Of a DNA stretch of 64,000 bases, positions 17,887 to 25,754 are shown piece after piece (position 1 is the stretch's first letter; each line of letters begins with the position of its first letter). The position numbers and the translations under genes are program-made. The notes under the pieces are model-generated. The model was not told the DNA's origin. It was given only the letters and a program-made list of their open reading frames with translations, and did no database searches. The DNA comes from Bacteroidales bacterium UBA3653 (GTDB taxonomy: Bacteria > Bacteroidota > Bacteroidia > Bacteroidales > Paludibacteraceae): positions 62,001 to 126,000 of the forward strand of contig DFKE01000012.1 of assembly GCA_002373505.1 (NCBI GenBank), read 5' to 3'.

Positions 17887-19005
17887 TTATTCATATATCG
17901 TCACACCTTCAACCACGCGGTGGATGTTGCCGCTAACCGACGGCGCATCGGGATTCAGGCCGTGCGCTTTCGAAGCATAGAAGCCCAATAATTGTCCGAC
18001 AAGGACGTACGGTATGATGCCGTAGAAATCCGTCTCCGCCTTGCAGTACGGCATTTTAACTACCAGGTCTGCATGCACTTCCTCCATCTCCGGATCCCGT
18101 CCGGAGATAACGATAACCTGCGCCACGGGTTTGTTGTTGCTGTCCACCTGGCGTACCAAGTCACGCTCATAGCGCATGATTTTCTCTTCGTCCGTCATCA
18201 GGTACACCACGATAGACTTGTCGTTCACCACTGCTTTCGGACCGTGGCGGAACCCGAGGAAACTATCGAACTTGCACACCACGGCGCCGTCAGTCAGTTC
18301 CTGCAGCTTCAGATGACATTCTTCCGCAATACCTTTCAGCGCACCGGAACCAAGGAATACGCCGCGTTCAAAAGGACGTTCTCCGATGGCTTTCAGTTCG
18401 GGCTCGTATTGCTCGATTACCACCTCTGCATTTTTTACAGCCTTCTCGATCTTCTCCACGTCCTTCTCCAATGTATCTATGTGACCCAGCATCAGGCAGG
18501 TCAGCAACATGGTAGAGAAACTACTGGTCATTGCCAGACTCTTATCGTCCGTCTCTTCCGGCAGCAACAGCAGAAGGATGTTCTCTTTGTCTTGGGCTTG
18601 CAAAGCCAGTTTGCCGTTCTTGTTGCAAGTGATGTAGATATGCGCCACATTCTTGCACAACTTGTTAGCAATGTTTACCGCCCCCACACTCTCGGGACTG
18701 TTACCGGACCGGGCAAAGCTGATCAGCAGTAACGGCCGCTCGGCATCCAGCAGATACTCCGCATGAGTGATCAGATCCGTAGTGGGAACTGCGCGCACAT
18801 TACGCCACATCCCACGCATCACCGGCTCTATTGCGTCTCCGATGAAAGCCGATGTGCCGGCTCCCGTCAGCACGATATCCGTGTCGTGGGTTAAATACTT
18901 GTGCATGAACGCACTTACCTCATCCTTTACCGCCATCAACGCTGCCAACTCCTTGCGCCACATTTCCGGCTGTTGGTGAATCTCATTAAACGTGTAATTT
19001 GCCAT
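17887..19005 (-). CDS. agaS: AgaS-type SIS-domain galactosamine-6-phosphate deaminase/ketose isomerase
   Basis: This is a 372-residue double-SIS protein. It matches AgaS along its length: FNEIHQQPEMW at the start, LTGAGTSAFIGDAIEP, VPTTDLITH, LLLISFARSGNSPESVGAV, MTSSFSTML, FLGSGALKGIAEE, GFRHGPKAVV and the ending SVSGNIHRVVEGV. AgaS proteins convert galactosamine-6-phosphate to tagatose-6-phosphate with release of ammonia. It is the first gene of an eight-gene leftward operon, with the promoter and candidate DeoR operator at 19047-19112. It points to galactosamine-type sugars as the nutrient. The required N-acetyl deacetylase and sugar-uptake or phosphorylation genes are not visible here. 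Confidence 0.92.
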   Translation of the reverse strand: MANYTFNEIHQQPEMWRKELAALMAVKDEVSAFMHKYLTHDTDIVLTGAGTSAFIGDAIEPVMRGMWRNVRAVPTTDLITHAEYLLDAERPLLLISFARSGNSPESVGAVNIANKLCKNVAHIYITCNKNGKLALQAQDKENILLLLLPEETDDKSLAMTSSFSTMLLTCLMLGHIDTLEKDVEKIEKAVKNAEVVIEQYEPELKAIGERPFERGVFLGSGALKGIAEECHLKLQELTDGAVVCKFDSFLGFRHGPKAVVNDKSIVVYLMTDEEKIMRYERDLVRQVDSNNKPVAQVIVISGRDPEMEEVHADLVVKMPYCKAETDFYGIIPYVLVGQLLGFYASKAHGLNPDAPSVSGNIHRVVEGVTIYE

Positions 19006-19046
19006 ATTTGAAGAATTTTAAATGTTGTTTTCAACCGTTAGCGGCG

Positions 19047-19112
19047 CAAAATTACAACATTTATTTTGAATAATTGCACACGCGTATTATGCTTTATAGC
19101 ATATTTTCGAAA
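19047..19112 (-). promoter_or_regulatory. Promoter and candidate DeoR-family operator of the agaS operon
   Basis: On the minus strand a -7 box TAATTTTG (19054 to 19047) lies about 42 bp before the agaS ATG. Exactly 35 bp upstream of it begins ATGCTTTATAGCAT (19089-19102), an inverted repeat with 5-bp arms, followed by TTTCGAAA (19105-19112). Two more TTTCGAAA boxes lie at 19186-19193 and 19208-19215. Layout and sequence match the amidohydrolase promoter at 3485-3551. No good -33 TTTG is visible. Confidence 0.7.
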
Positions 19113-19208
19113 CATACAATACATAATGTGTTGAAAAATAATATATTGCATATTTCGTTTTGGTCGTATTTTACATTTCAAAACATTTCGAAAACCATTC
19201 GATTCAAT

Positions 19209-19253
19209 TTCGAAAAGAAAAAAAGAATGGCATTCACGCGAATGCCATTCTTT
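19209..19253 (-). terminator. Intrinsic terminator of metG
   Basis: A perfect 14-bp stem (19222-19235 with 19240-19253) and 4-nt loop is followed on the minus strand by TTTTTTCTTTTC. It starts 18 bp past the metG stop and separates metG from the agaS operon. Confidence 0.95.
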
Positions 19254-19271
19254 AGGAAAAGTACGGGCTGA

Positions 19272-21347
19272 TTATCCTACAGCTGCTCCCGGATGAGCCG
19301 GAGAGGAAGGGGTGACTACGATAAGACGTCCGTCTGCATCTACCGCCGAAAGAATCATTCCCTGGCTTTCTATACCCATCATTTTACGCGGAGGGAAATT
19401 AGCGATGAACAATACCTGTTTCCCTATCAGAACAGAAGGATCGGGATAGGATTGCGCAATTCCGGAAAGGATAGTACGTCCTCCCATACCGTCATCGAGT
19501 TTGAACTGCAGCAAACGATCTGATTTTTTAACATTGGTACATTCAAGAACGGTAGCTACCCGGATGTCCATTTTGTCGAAGTCATCGATGGTTGTTGGTT
19601 CCTTGACCGGTTCCGGTCGCCAGTTTTTGAGCGCTTCCGCTTTGGCTGCCGCTTCGTTCTCCGTTTTGATCCGTTCGAGACGGTCCAGCTGGTGCTTGAT
19701 AGCGGAGTCCTCGATTTTCTCAAACAGCAGCGATACTTCGCCTAACTGCTGTCCCTCCGGCAGAATATCCATACGTCCCAATTCGCTCCATCCGATAGTG
19801 GCATCAAGTTGCAGCATGTTCTTCAGTTTCTCGGACGAGAACGGCAGGAACGGTTCAAAAGCAATAGCGAGGTTTGCCGCAATCTGCAGAGCGATATGAA
19901 GGACCGTAGATGTGCGGTTCATATCGGTTTTAGCCAGTTTCCAAGGCTCGGTGTCTGCCAGATACTTGTTTCCGATCCGGGCAAGGTTCATTGCTTCCTT
20001 CTGCGCATCGCGGAACCGGAAGGCATCGAGCAAGCTCTCTATTTGTGATTTGTAACTGGTGATTTGTGCGATGACCTCTTTGTCATAATCGGTCATTTCC
20101 CCGCATGCGGGCACGCGTCCTTCGAAATATTTACCCGTGAGCACGAGCGCGCGATTGATGAAATTGCCGTATATAGCGACGAGTTCGTTGTTATTGCGCG
20201 CCTGGAAATCCGCCCAGGTGAAGTCATTATCCTTGGTCTCCGGTGCGTTAGCTGTCAGCACATAACGCAATACATCCTGTTTGCCGGGAAAATCATCCAG
20301 GTATTCATTAAGCCATACCGCCCAGTTGCGAGATGTGGAAATCTTGTCTCCCTCCAGGTTGAGGAACTCGTTGGACGGCACGTTGTCCGGGAGGTTGTAC
20401 CCCTGCGCTTTCAGCATGGCAGGGAAGACGATACAATGGAAAACGATATTGTCTTTCCCGATGAAATGAATCATCCGTGTGTCCTTGTCTTTCCACCATT
20501 TCTGCCAGTCACCGTATTTCTCGGGCTGTTGCCGGCATAATTCGATGGTGTTGGATATATAACCGATAGGCGCATCGAACCATACGTATAGCACTTTTCC
20601 CTCTGCTCCTTCCACGGGAACCGGTATTCCCCAGTCGAGGTCGCGTGTCACGGCGCGTGGTTTGAGACCTCCGTCCAGCCATGACTTGCATTGGCCGTAA
20701 ACATTCGGACGCCATTCTTTATGGTTGTTGAGGATCCAATCTTCGAGCCATGCCTGATATTGATCGAGCGGCAAGTACCAGTGTTTGGTGGCTTTTTTTG
20801 CCAACGGGTTACCGGTCTCGGCGTTATAAGGGTTGATCAGTTCATCGGGAGAGAGCGTAGCGCCGCATTTCTCACATTGGTCTCCGTACGCGCCGAGCGA
20901 GTGACACCGCGGACATTCCCCCCGGATATTACGGTCTGTGAGGAAATGCCCCGTTTCCGGATCATAAAATTGTTCCGAAGTCTCTTCTACAAACTGGCCG
21001 TCCTCATACATCTTGCGGAAATAATCGGCGGCAAACTGATGATGAATGGGGGAAGTAGTGCGCGAATAGATATCGAACGACACACCGAATTCAGCGAAAG
21101 AACGCTTGATCAGTTCGTGGTAGCGGTCAACGACCTGTTGGGTAGTGATGCCTTCTTTTCGTGCGCGGATAGTTACGGGCACACCATGTTCGTCACTGCC
21201 ACAAACGAACATTACTTCTTGGCCCTTCAGACGTAGGTAGCGGGCATAAATATCCGCAGGAATATACACTCCGGCGAGATGCCCGATATGCACTGGACCG
21301 TTCGCATACGGGAGTGCAGCAGTAATTAAAGTGCGATTAAATGCCAT
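19272..21347 (-). CDS. metG: Methionyl-tRNA synthetase with C-terminal tRNA-binding domain
   Basis: This is a 691-residue enzyme that charges tRNA-Met in the cytosol. The ATG at 21347 (MAFNRTLITAALPYANGPVH) is chosen; the longer reading frame to 21476 adds a hydrophobic stretch that no MetRS has and overlaps the next promoter. The HIGH motif follows at residue 19. The zinc knuckle is CPRCHS..GDQCEKC near 145-160. The KMSKS loop is KISTS. After the helical anticodon domain (ALNAPETKDNDFTW onward) the C-terminal 110 residues form the dimerising EMAP-like tRNA-binding domain (DKMDIRVATVLECTNVKKSD, ILSGIAQSYPD). Length fits the long MetRS type. Its terminator is the hairpin at 19209-19253. Confidence 0.97.
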   Translation of the reverse strand: MAFNRTLITAALPYANGPVHIGHLAGVYIPADIYARYLRLKGQEVMFVCGSDEHGVPVTIRARKEGITTQQVVDRYHELIKRSFAEFGVSFDIYSRTTSPIHHQFAADYFRKMYEDGQFVEETSEQFYDPETGHFLTDRNIRGECPRCHSLGAYGDQCEKCGATLSPDELINPYNAETGNPLAKKATKHWYLPLDQYQAWLEDWILNNHKEWRPNVYGQCKSWLDGGLKPRAVTRDLDWGIPVPVEGAEGKVLYVWFDAPIGYISNTIELCRQQPEKYGDWQKWWKDKDTRMIHFIGKDNIVFHCIVFPAMLKAQGYNLPDNVPSNEFLNLEGDKISTSRNWAVWLNEYLDDFPGKQDVLRYVLTANAPETKDNDFTWADFQARNNNELVAIYGNFINRALVLTGKYFEGRVPACGEMTDYDKEVIAQITSYKSQIESLLDAFRFRDAQKEAMNLARIGNKYLADTEPWKLAKTDMNRTSTVLHIALQIAANLAIAFEPFLPFSSEKLKNMLQLDATIGWSELGRMDILPEGQQLGEVSLLFEKIEDSAIKHQLDRLERIKTENEAAAKAEALKNWRPEPVKEPTTIDDFDKMDIRVATVLECTNVKKSDRLLQFKLDDGMGGRTILSGIAQSYPDPSVLIGKQVLFIANFPPRKMMGIESQGMILSAVDADGRLIVVTPSSPAHPGAAVG

Positions 21348-21392
21348 ATTTTGTGTAAAATTTGTACTAAATGTAAAAAAAACGATAAAAAT

Positions 21393-21436
21393 TTTGCGTA
21401 TATCAAAAAAAAACTGTACTTTTGCAACCGCAAAAG
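21393..21436 (+). promoter_or_regulatory. Bacteroidetes promoter with start-site hairpin
   Basis: TTTG (21393-21396), 20 bp, TACTTTTG (21417-21424). The -7 box is part of an inverted repeat CTTTTGC-AACC-GCAAAAG (21419-21436), so the transcript start falls within the hairpin. It drives the barrel gene at 21492. Identical design is seen at 57949 and 58708. Confidence 0.8.
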
Positions 21437-21491
21437 ACCATAGGATATCTTTATACGATTCCAAAATCGGGTGCAAAGATACTACAAAAAA

Positions 21492-22532
21492 ATGAAAAAT
21501 ACAAATAATTTGGTGAAAAAGTTAGTGAAAAAACATCCATCATATTGGGTTTTACTATTCACATTGGTGCTTTGCATTCCGGTGAGCGCGAAGGTAAACA
21601 ACTATGTCGGCGCTTACGGGGAGTTGGGTGAATGGACGTTCCTGCCATCCGAAAGCATGTTCGGTCCCAGTTTCGGCGTAGCCGGCGGAGCGGGTTTCCT
21701 GTATGAGCTGCAGGCCGGTCCTACCTATGGCCAGACTCGCTTTTTGTTTGACGTGGGTGTCGGACTCCAGGGAGGAATGACGGCTTTCCTTCAGGGAAGC
21801 GATATGCTGGTGGAGTTGAAAGAACAGACGGATCTGGACGGAGACAAATTCGATTATGTGTACGAAGTGCAGAACCGTCATGATACATATAATGATCTGG
21901 CGCTCCGCGTGCCTCTTATGATAGGTGTGCAGCATCGTAAATTCTACATGCTCGCCGGTGTCAAGATCGGGTATCATGCGCTGACAAAAGCCCATACAAC
22001 AGCCACTGTCAATACTTTTGGCCGCTATATTAGTGCGGACGGTGTCCGGATCTTTGACGAATTCCGCAATATGCCGGATTACCAGTTCTTCTCTGATTAT
22101 CCGTTAAAAGGAAGTGCGAATGCGAAACTCAATCTGGATCTGGATGTCAGTTTCGAAATCGGAGGCCGGATCGGCGTGGTGAATGATGCAGTGGGATACG
22201 ATGTCCCGAAACGGAAGATCGAATACCGTATGGCGGCATTTGTGGATTATGGTGTGTTGGATATCCATACGTCGGGAACAAACGAAGGATTTACCTCTCC
22301 GGCAAGCTACAATGCGCGCGAGGCTTACAACACACGGACCATGGTGGAAAATCTTCAGGTGAATGACATTATGTCCACCTCGAATTTTGCCAGCAGGGTG
22401 AATGATCTTACGATAGGACTGAAATTTACGATATTATTCCAAATGCCGGAACCCGGCCAGTGCGTGATTTGCCGCGATGCGTATCGCAGCTCAGCTGTTC
22501 GACGTCATGGCCGATTGAAGTACGAGGAATAA
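21492..22532 (+). CDS. Outer-membrane beta-barrel protein of unknown function
   Basis: This is a 346-residue protein from the ATG at 21492 (MKNTNNLVKKLVKKHPSYW); an in-frame ATG seven codons earlier is also possible. The long basic N-region and hydrophobic VLLFTLVLCIPVSA form a signal peptide. The rest alternates aromatic and glycine-rich strands (YVGAYGELGEW, FGVAGGAGFLYEL, TRFLFDVGVGLQGG, FYMLAGVKIGYHAL) typical of an 8-14 strand barrel. Its last strand, LTIGLKFTILFQMPEPGQC, is strikingly like the ends of the barrels at 46050 (NVGLKFTVAFELPKKG) and 47020 (VGVKFAVWFELPRK), so the three are paralogues. I recognise no named family. Its last 14 codons overlap the convergent cdaA gene by 42 bp. 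Confidence 0.8.
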   Translation: MKNTNNLVKKLVKKHPSYWVLLFTLVLCIPVSAKVNNYVGAYGELGEWTFLPSESMFGPSFGVAGGAGFLYELQAGPTYGQTRFLFDVGVGLQGGMTAFLQGSDMLVELKEQTDLDGDKFDYVYEVQNRHDTYNDLALRVPLMIGVQHRKFYMLAGVKIGYHALTKAHTTATVNTFGRYISADGVRIFDEFRNMPDYQFFSDYPLKGSANAKLNLDLDVSFEIGGRIGVVNDAVGYDVPKRKIEYRMAAFVDYGVLDIHTSGTNEGFTSPASYNAREAYNTRTMVENLQVNDIMSTSNFASRVNDLTIGLKFTILFQMPEPGQCVICRDAYRSSAVRRHGRLKYEE

Positions 22533-23270
22533 TTCATCTTCTTTCACTTCCCTGATTTGTCCGTCTTTGGCTATAGAGATAAGGCCTGACTCTTCCGACA
22601 CCACGATGCATGTGGCGTCGGATTTTTCTGCCAAACCCAGCGCTGCTCGATGGCGTAAACCATAGTGTTGCGGTATGGTCTGGTCTTTGCTGACCGGAAG
22701 GATACATGCGGCAGCGAGCATCTTGGCGTCGCGGATAACCAGAGCCCCGTCATGAAGCGGAGTGTTTTTGAAGAAGATATTCTCTATAAGCCGCGCGGAT
22801 ACCTGCGCATCCAGTCTCTCTCCCGTATCAACGATTTCTTTGAGGTTTCCCGCTCCTGCAAGTACGATGAGTGCACCTGTTTTCGTTGATGCCATATGGC
22901 GGCATGCCTGTGTGATTTCCAAAATCTGTTGACGCGCTTTCGGGTCGTCAGTATTAATCCGGGGGCGAAAAATCTTCCATGAAGAAAAACGTGAGCCAAC
23001 ACGGTAGAAGAACATACGTAACTCCTCCTGGAAAATGACAATAAGCGCAATGGCTCCGACAGAGATAATACGATCGAAGAGCGCTCCGGTCAGATCCAGT
23101 TGGAAGACAAAACTGACAAGGAACCAAACGAGGATGAACGCCAGAATACCCCAGAACAGGTTGGAAGCACCGGTGCGGCGGAGAAGCCGATAGGTGTAAT
23201 ATAAGATTCCTGCTACCAATAGGATGTCAATGAGATCTTTCCATCCAAAAGAAAAAGCTAAGAGTTGCAT
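22491..23270 (-). CDS. cdaA: Membrane diadenylate cyclase CdaA
   Basis: This 259-residue protein makes the second messenger c-di-AMP from two ATP. Three hydrophobic helices lie in the first 80 residues (LIDILLVAGILYYTYRLL; NLFWGILAFILVWFLVSFVF; IISVGAIALIVIF), followed by the DisA_N catalytic domain (about 95-230). The two active-site motifs are intact: DGA in NTPLHDGALVI (about 171) and RHR in GLRHRAALG (about 206). It is translated from a start that overlaps the end of folP by 13 bp; folP-cdaA adjacency is common in Bacteroidetes. Its 3' end overlaps the convergent barrel gene by 42 bp. Confidence 0.96.
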   Translation of the reverse strand: MQLLAFSFGWKDLIDILLVAGILYYTYRLLRRTGASNLFWGILAFILVWFLVSFVFQLDLTGALFDRIISVGAIALIVIFQEELRMFFYRVGSRFSSWKIFRPRINTDDPKARQQILEITQACRHMASTKTGALIVLAGAGNLKEIVDTGERLDAQVSARLIENIFFKNTPLHDGALVIRDAKMLAAACILPVSKDQTIPQHYGLRHRAALGLAEKSDATCIVVSEESGLISIAKDGQIREVKEDELFLVLQSAMTSNS

Positions 23271-23962
23271 AGTTCGTATAATTTAATGGTTTGCGCGGTC
23301 TCGCGCACGTCATGCGTCCGGATGATCGTGGCGCCGTGTCCGAGGGCGTACATCTGCAGCGCTTGTGTGGCGGAGAGACATGTTTCCGGTTTTAGTCCAA
23401 GCGGACGCCAGACCATGGATTTGCGGCTTACGCCTACCAGTATCGGGAGGTTATAGGCTCGCAATTGGTCCATGTTACGCATACATTCATAATCGGCTTC
23501 GGTACTTCCTGTAAATCCGAATCCGGGGTCCAGTATCCACTGTATATCCCGGGCATTGTCTAGGATAGTCAGCTTGCTATAGTCTCCCCGGAAGGTAAAG
23601 ACATACGGTACGTTATGAAGCCGGACCAGATCATACATGGTTTCGTTTCCCCCGGAGATGTCATTTATGATCATTGGTCCGAAAGCCTCGAGTGCCCGAC
23701 GGGCTATCTCCGGCCGAAAGGTATCAAGCGACAACTGCGCCTGCGGAACCGCCTCTCTCAATGCTTCGATTGCCGGCGCGACCCGTTCCCATTCCTCTTC
23801 TTCCGAAGCCGGTGTGCTTCCCGGTCTGGTGGAGCATCCTCCTATATCGAGAATGTCCGCACCGTCAGCCAGCGCGGCACGCGCCCATGCTACTATTTGG
23901 GGCGTGTCTCCCAACCGTGACGAAGCATAAAAACTGTCAGGCGTCACGTTGCCGATTGCCAT
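23258..23962 (-). CDS. folP: Dihydropteroate synthase
   Basis: This enzyme joins 7,8-dihydropterin pyrophosphate and p-aminobenzoate in folate synthesis. Motifs: MAIGNVTPDSF at the start (usually LNVTPDSF), ADILDIGGCSTRPGS, SLDTFRPEIARRAL, MIINDISGGN, WILDPGFGF, PILVGVSRKSMV and a C-terminal TIIRTHDVRET. An upstream ATG at 23977 would make it five residues longer (239), but it lies at or before the transcript start predicted from the -7 box at 23982-23989. I therefore prefer the ATG at 23962 (234 aa), which sits right on the first conserved motif. It is slightly short for the family, missing mainly loop residues. It overlaps cdaA by 13 bp. Confidence 0.93.
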   Translation of the reverse strand: MAIGNVTPDSFYASSRLGDTPQIVAWARAALADGADILDIGGCSTRPGSTPASEEEEWERVAPAIEALREAVPQAQLSLDTFRPEIARRALEAFGPMIINDISGGNETMYDLVRLHNVPYVFTFRGDYSKLTILDNARDIQWILDPGFGFTGSTEADYECMRNMDQLRAYNLPILVGVSRKSMVWRPLGLKPETCLSATQALQMYALGHGATIIRTHDVRETAQTIKLYELCNS

Positions 23963-23981
23963 AATTTGCACTTTCACGCTG

Positions 23982-24013
23982 CAAAATTAGTAAAAAAGTT
24001 GCAAATATGCAAA
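23982..24013 (-). promoter_or_regulatory. Promoter of folP-cdaA
   Basis: On the minus strand TTTG (24013 to 24010), 20 bp, TAATTTTG (23989 to 23982). The predicted start falls at about 23975-23977, so the message is either leaderless from the first ATG or has a short leader to the second ATG at 23962. Confidence 0.8.
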
Positions 24014-24028
24014 AAAAATAACCAAAAA

Positions 24029-24060
24029 TTTGCGTATGTGCGAAAAAAGCAGTACATTTG
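24029..24060 (+). promoter_or_regulatory. Promoter of the GldJ/GldK-like gene
   Basis: TTTG (24029-24032), 20 bp, TACATTTG (24053-24060). The -33 boxes of the two divergent promoters lie 15 bp apart. The leader to the ATG at 24139 is about 70 nt. Confidence 0.82.
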
Positions 24061-24138
24061 CAAGCTGATTTATGTATGCGCGTACTGGATGCGTGCGTGT
24101 AGAAGTGCAAAGTTTAAAGAAAAACTAATATAAAAAGT

Positions 24139-25728
24139 ATGAAAAAGTATCTTTTAATCGTCTTGGTGGCTATGGTTGCGGTAGCATGCAACCAGCGTGA
24201 GTTGAACACACGTATCAGTAACACCACCGGTTGGAATTATTTCGACGAGCGTACCACGAATTTTGAAGCCAACGAAGGTGTTGGTAATGTCAATCCGGTA
24301 GGTATGGTACCTATTCAGGGTGGTTCGTTCACGGTAGGAGAGAAGGATGAGTTCCTGACAGCTCCGCGTAACAACGAAACCCGTACGCTGACGGTTAGTT
24401 CGTTCTACATGGACAAGTACGAGGTAACGAACTTGAACTGGAACGAGTACCTGCATTGGTTGCAGTACGTATTCGGTGCGGTGGCTCCGGAATTGGTTGA
24501 CCAGGCTCGTCCGGACCATAAGGTATGGCGCGAGGATCTGGCTTACAATGATCCTTATGAGAACAATTATTTCGAGCACCCGGCTTTCTCGTTCTATCCT
24601 ATCGTAGGTGTGACATGGGAGCAGGCTATGGCTTATTGCCAATGGCGTACTGACCGTGTTAACGAGATGGCGTTGATCAATGCGGGCGCTATCGTTGTTC
24701 CTCCGTTCGCTGACCTCCAGCCTACAGACGATGAGGCTTATAAGGATGAGTGGGAGCAGGAGACGGGCTACGAGATGTACGCATACGAGGAGGTTAGTCC
24801 GGAGGATCCGGAGCAGACCGTAACTATGTATCGTCCGAGCTATGAGTGGATTCGCGATAAGTTTGTATTCAATACGGAGAAATACTTGATGGACGAGACT
24901 TATCTCCCGGATTACGGCCGTCGTCCGAAATATGACAGCTACGGCAATGAGCGCAAAGTGAATATTGCCGATGGTATTTTCGTGACGGGTTATCGTTTGC
25001 CGACGGAGGCGGAGTGGGAGTTTGCCGCTTACGCTCCTGTTGCAGGCGAAGACGGTCTGACTATCGAGGGTAAGGTTTATCCGTGGAGCGGTTATCACCC
25101 CCGTGATATGTCGAAAAAGAACCTTGGCCAGATGCAGGCTAACTTCGTTCGCGGTCGTGGCGATATGATGGGTGTCAGCGGTGCGCTGAATGACCGTCGT
25201 GTCATCACCAACCCGGTTGATGAATTTGCGCCGAATGATTTCGGTCTGTATAATATGGCAGGCAATGTGAATGAGTGGGTAATGGATGTCTATCGCGAGA
25301 CAACCTATCAGGAGACCAGCGAGTATAACTCTTATCGTGGTAATATCTACAGCCATGCCGTGTTGGATGACAACGGTAAGTATGAGATTGATTCTGTCGG
25401 CTGCGTGAAGATCACCTGGGGTAAAGAGGATGATAAGCGCGACGTGCTGGATGGCGATTTCGCCAGCTTGTTTGAGACCGATTATCCTCTGGATACAGTG
25501 GGTGTTGCTAACCTTCAGGAGGTTAAAACCGACCCGACCGATATCCTGGCTCCGCGTATTACCAAGAAAAGCCGCGTTTACAAAGGTGGTTCGTGGGCGG
25601 ATCGTATCTATTGGCTGAACCCGAGTACGCGTCGTTACCTTGACCAAGACAAGGCTTCGTCAAAAATCGGTTTCCGCTGCGCAATGAGTACGCTGGGTGA
25701 CCAAATCCCCGGAGTACCGGTGAAATAA
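24139..25728 (+). CDS. GldJ/GldK(PorK)-type lipoprotein of the type IX secretion/gliding machinery
   Basis: This is a 529-residue lipoprotein (lipobox VAVAC, Cys17) built on a formylglycine-generating-enzyme (SUMF1-like) fold: GMVPIQGGSFTVG, RTLTVSSFYMDKYEVTNLNW, YPIVGVTWEQAMAYCQWRTD, GYRLPTEAEWEFAA, DFGLYNMAGNVNEWVMDV and the end KGGSWADRIYWLNPSTR..GFRCAM. The opening ISNTTGWNYFDE resembles the TGW motif of gliding-motility lipoproteins GldJ and GldK/PorK, which form the periplasmic ring of the T9SS. The other ring genes (porL, M, N, P) are not next to it; gcvH follows by 26 bp, which argues for GldJ rather than PorK, but I cannot settle this by eye. T9SS fits the many C-terminally tailed secreted proteins in this window. 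Confidence 0.82.
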   Translation: MKKYLLIVLVAMVAVACNQRELNTRISNTTGWNYFDERTTNFEANEGVGNVNPVGMVPIQGGSFTVGEKDEFLTAPRNNETRTLTVSSFYMDKYEVTNLNWNEYLHWLQYVFGAVAPELVDQARPDHKVWREDLAYNDPYENNYFEHPAFSFYPIVGVTWEQAMAYCQWRTDRVNEMALINAGAIVVPPFADLQPTDDEAYKDEWEQETGYEMYAYEEVSPEDPEQTVTMYRPSYEWIRDKFVFNTEKYLMDETYLPDYGRRPKYDSYGNERKVNIADGIFVTGYRLPTEAEWEFAAYAPVAGEDGLTIEGKVYPWSGYHPRDMSKKNLGQMQANFVRGRGDMMGVSGALNDRRVITNPVDEFAPNDFGLYNMAGNVNEWVMDVYRETTYQETSEYNSYRGNIYSHAVLDDNGKYEIDSVGCVKITWGKEDDKRDVLDGDFASLFETDYPLDTVGVANLQEVKTDPTDILAPRITKKSRVYKGGSWADRIYWLNPSTRRYLDQDKASSKIGFRCAMSTLGDQIPGVPVK

Positions 25729-25754
25729 AGTGTAAAATTTAAAGTTTTTTAGAT

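Noticed and set aside
21348..21476. N-terminal extension of metG to an ATG at 21476
   Set aside because: It would add a 43-residue hydrophobic stretch foreign to MetRS and run through the opposite-strand promoter at 21393-21424. Homology starts at the ATG at 21347.
24154..25647. A 497-codon open frame on the minus strand
   Set aside because: It lies wholly opposite the well-supported GldJ/GldK-like gene. The translation has no domain pattern, and the frame arises from the codon use of the sense gene.
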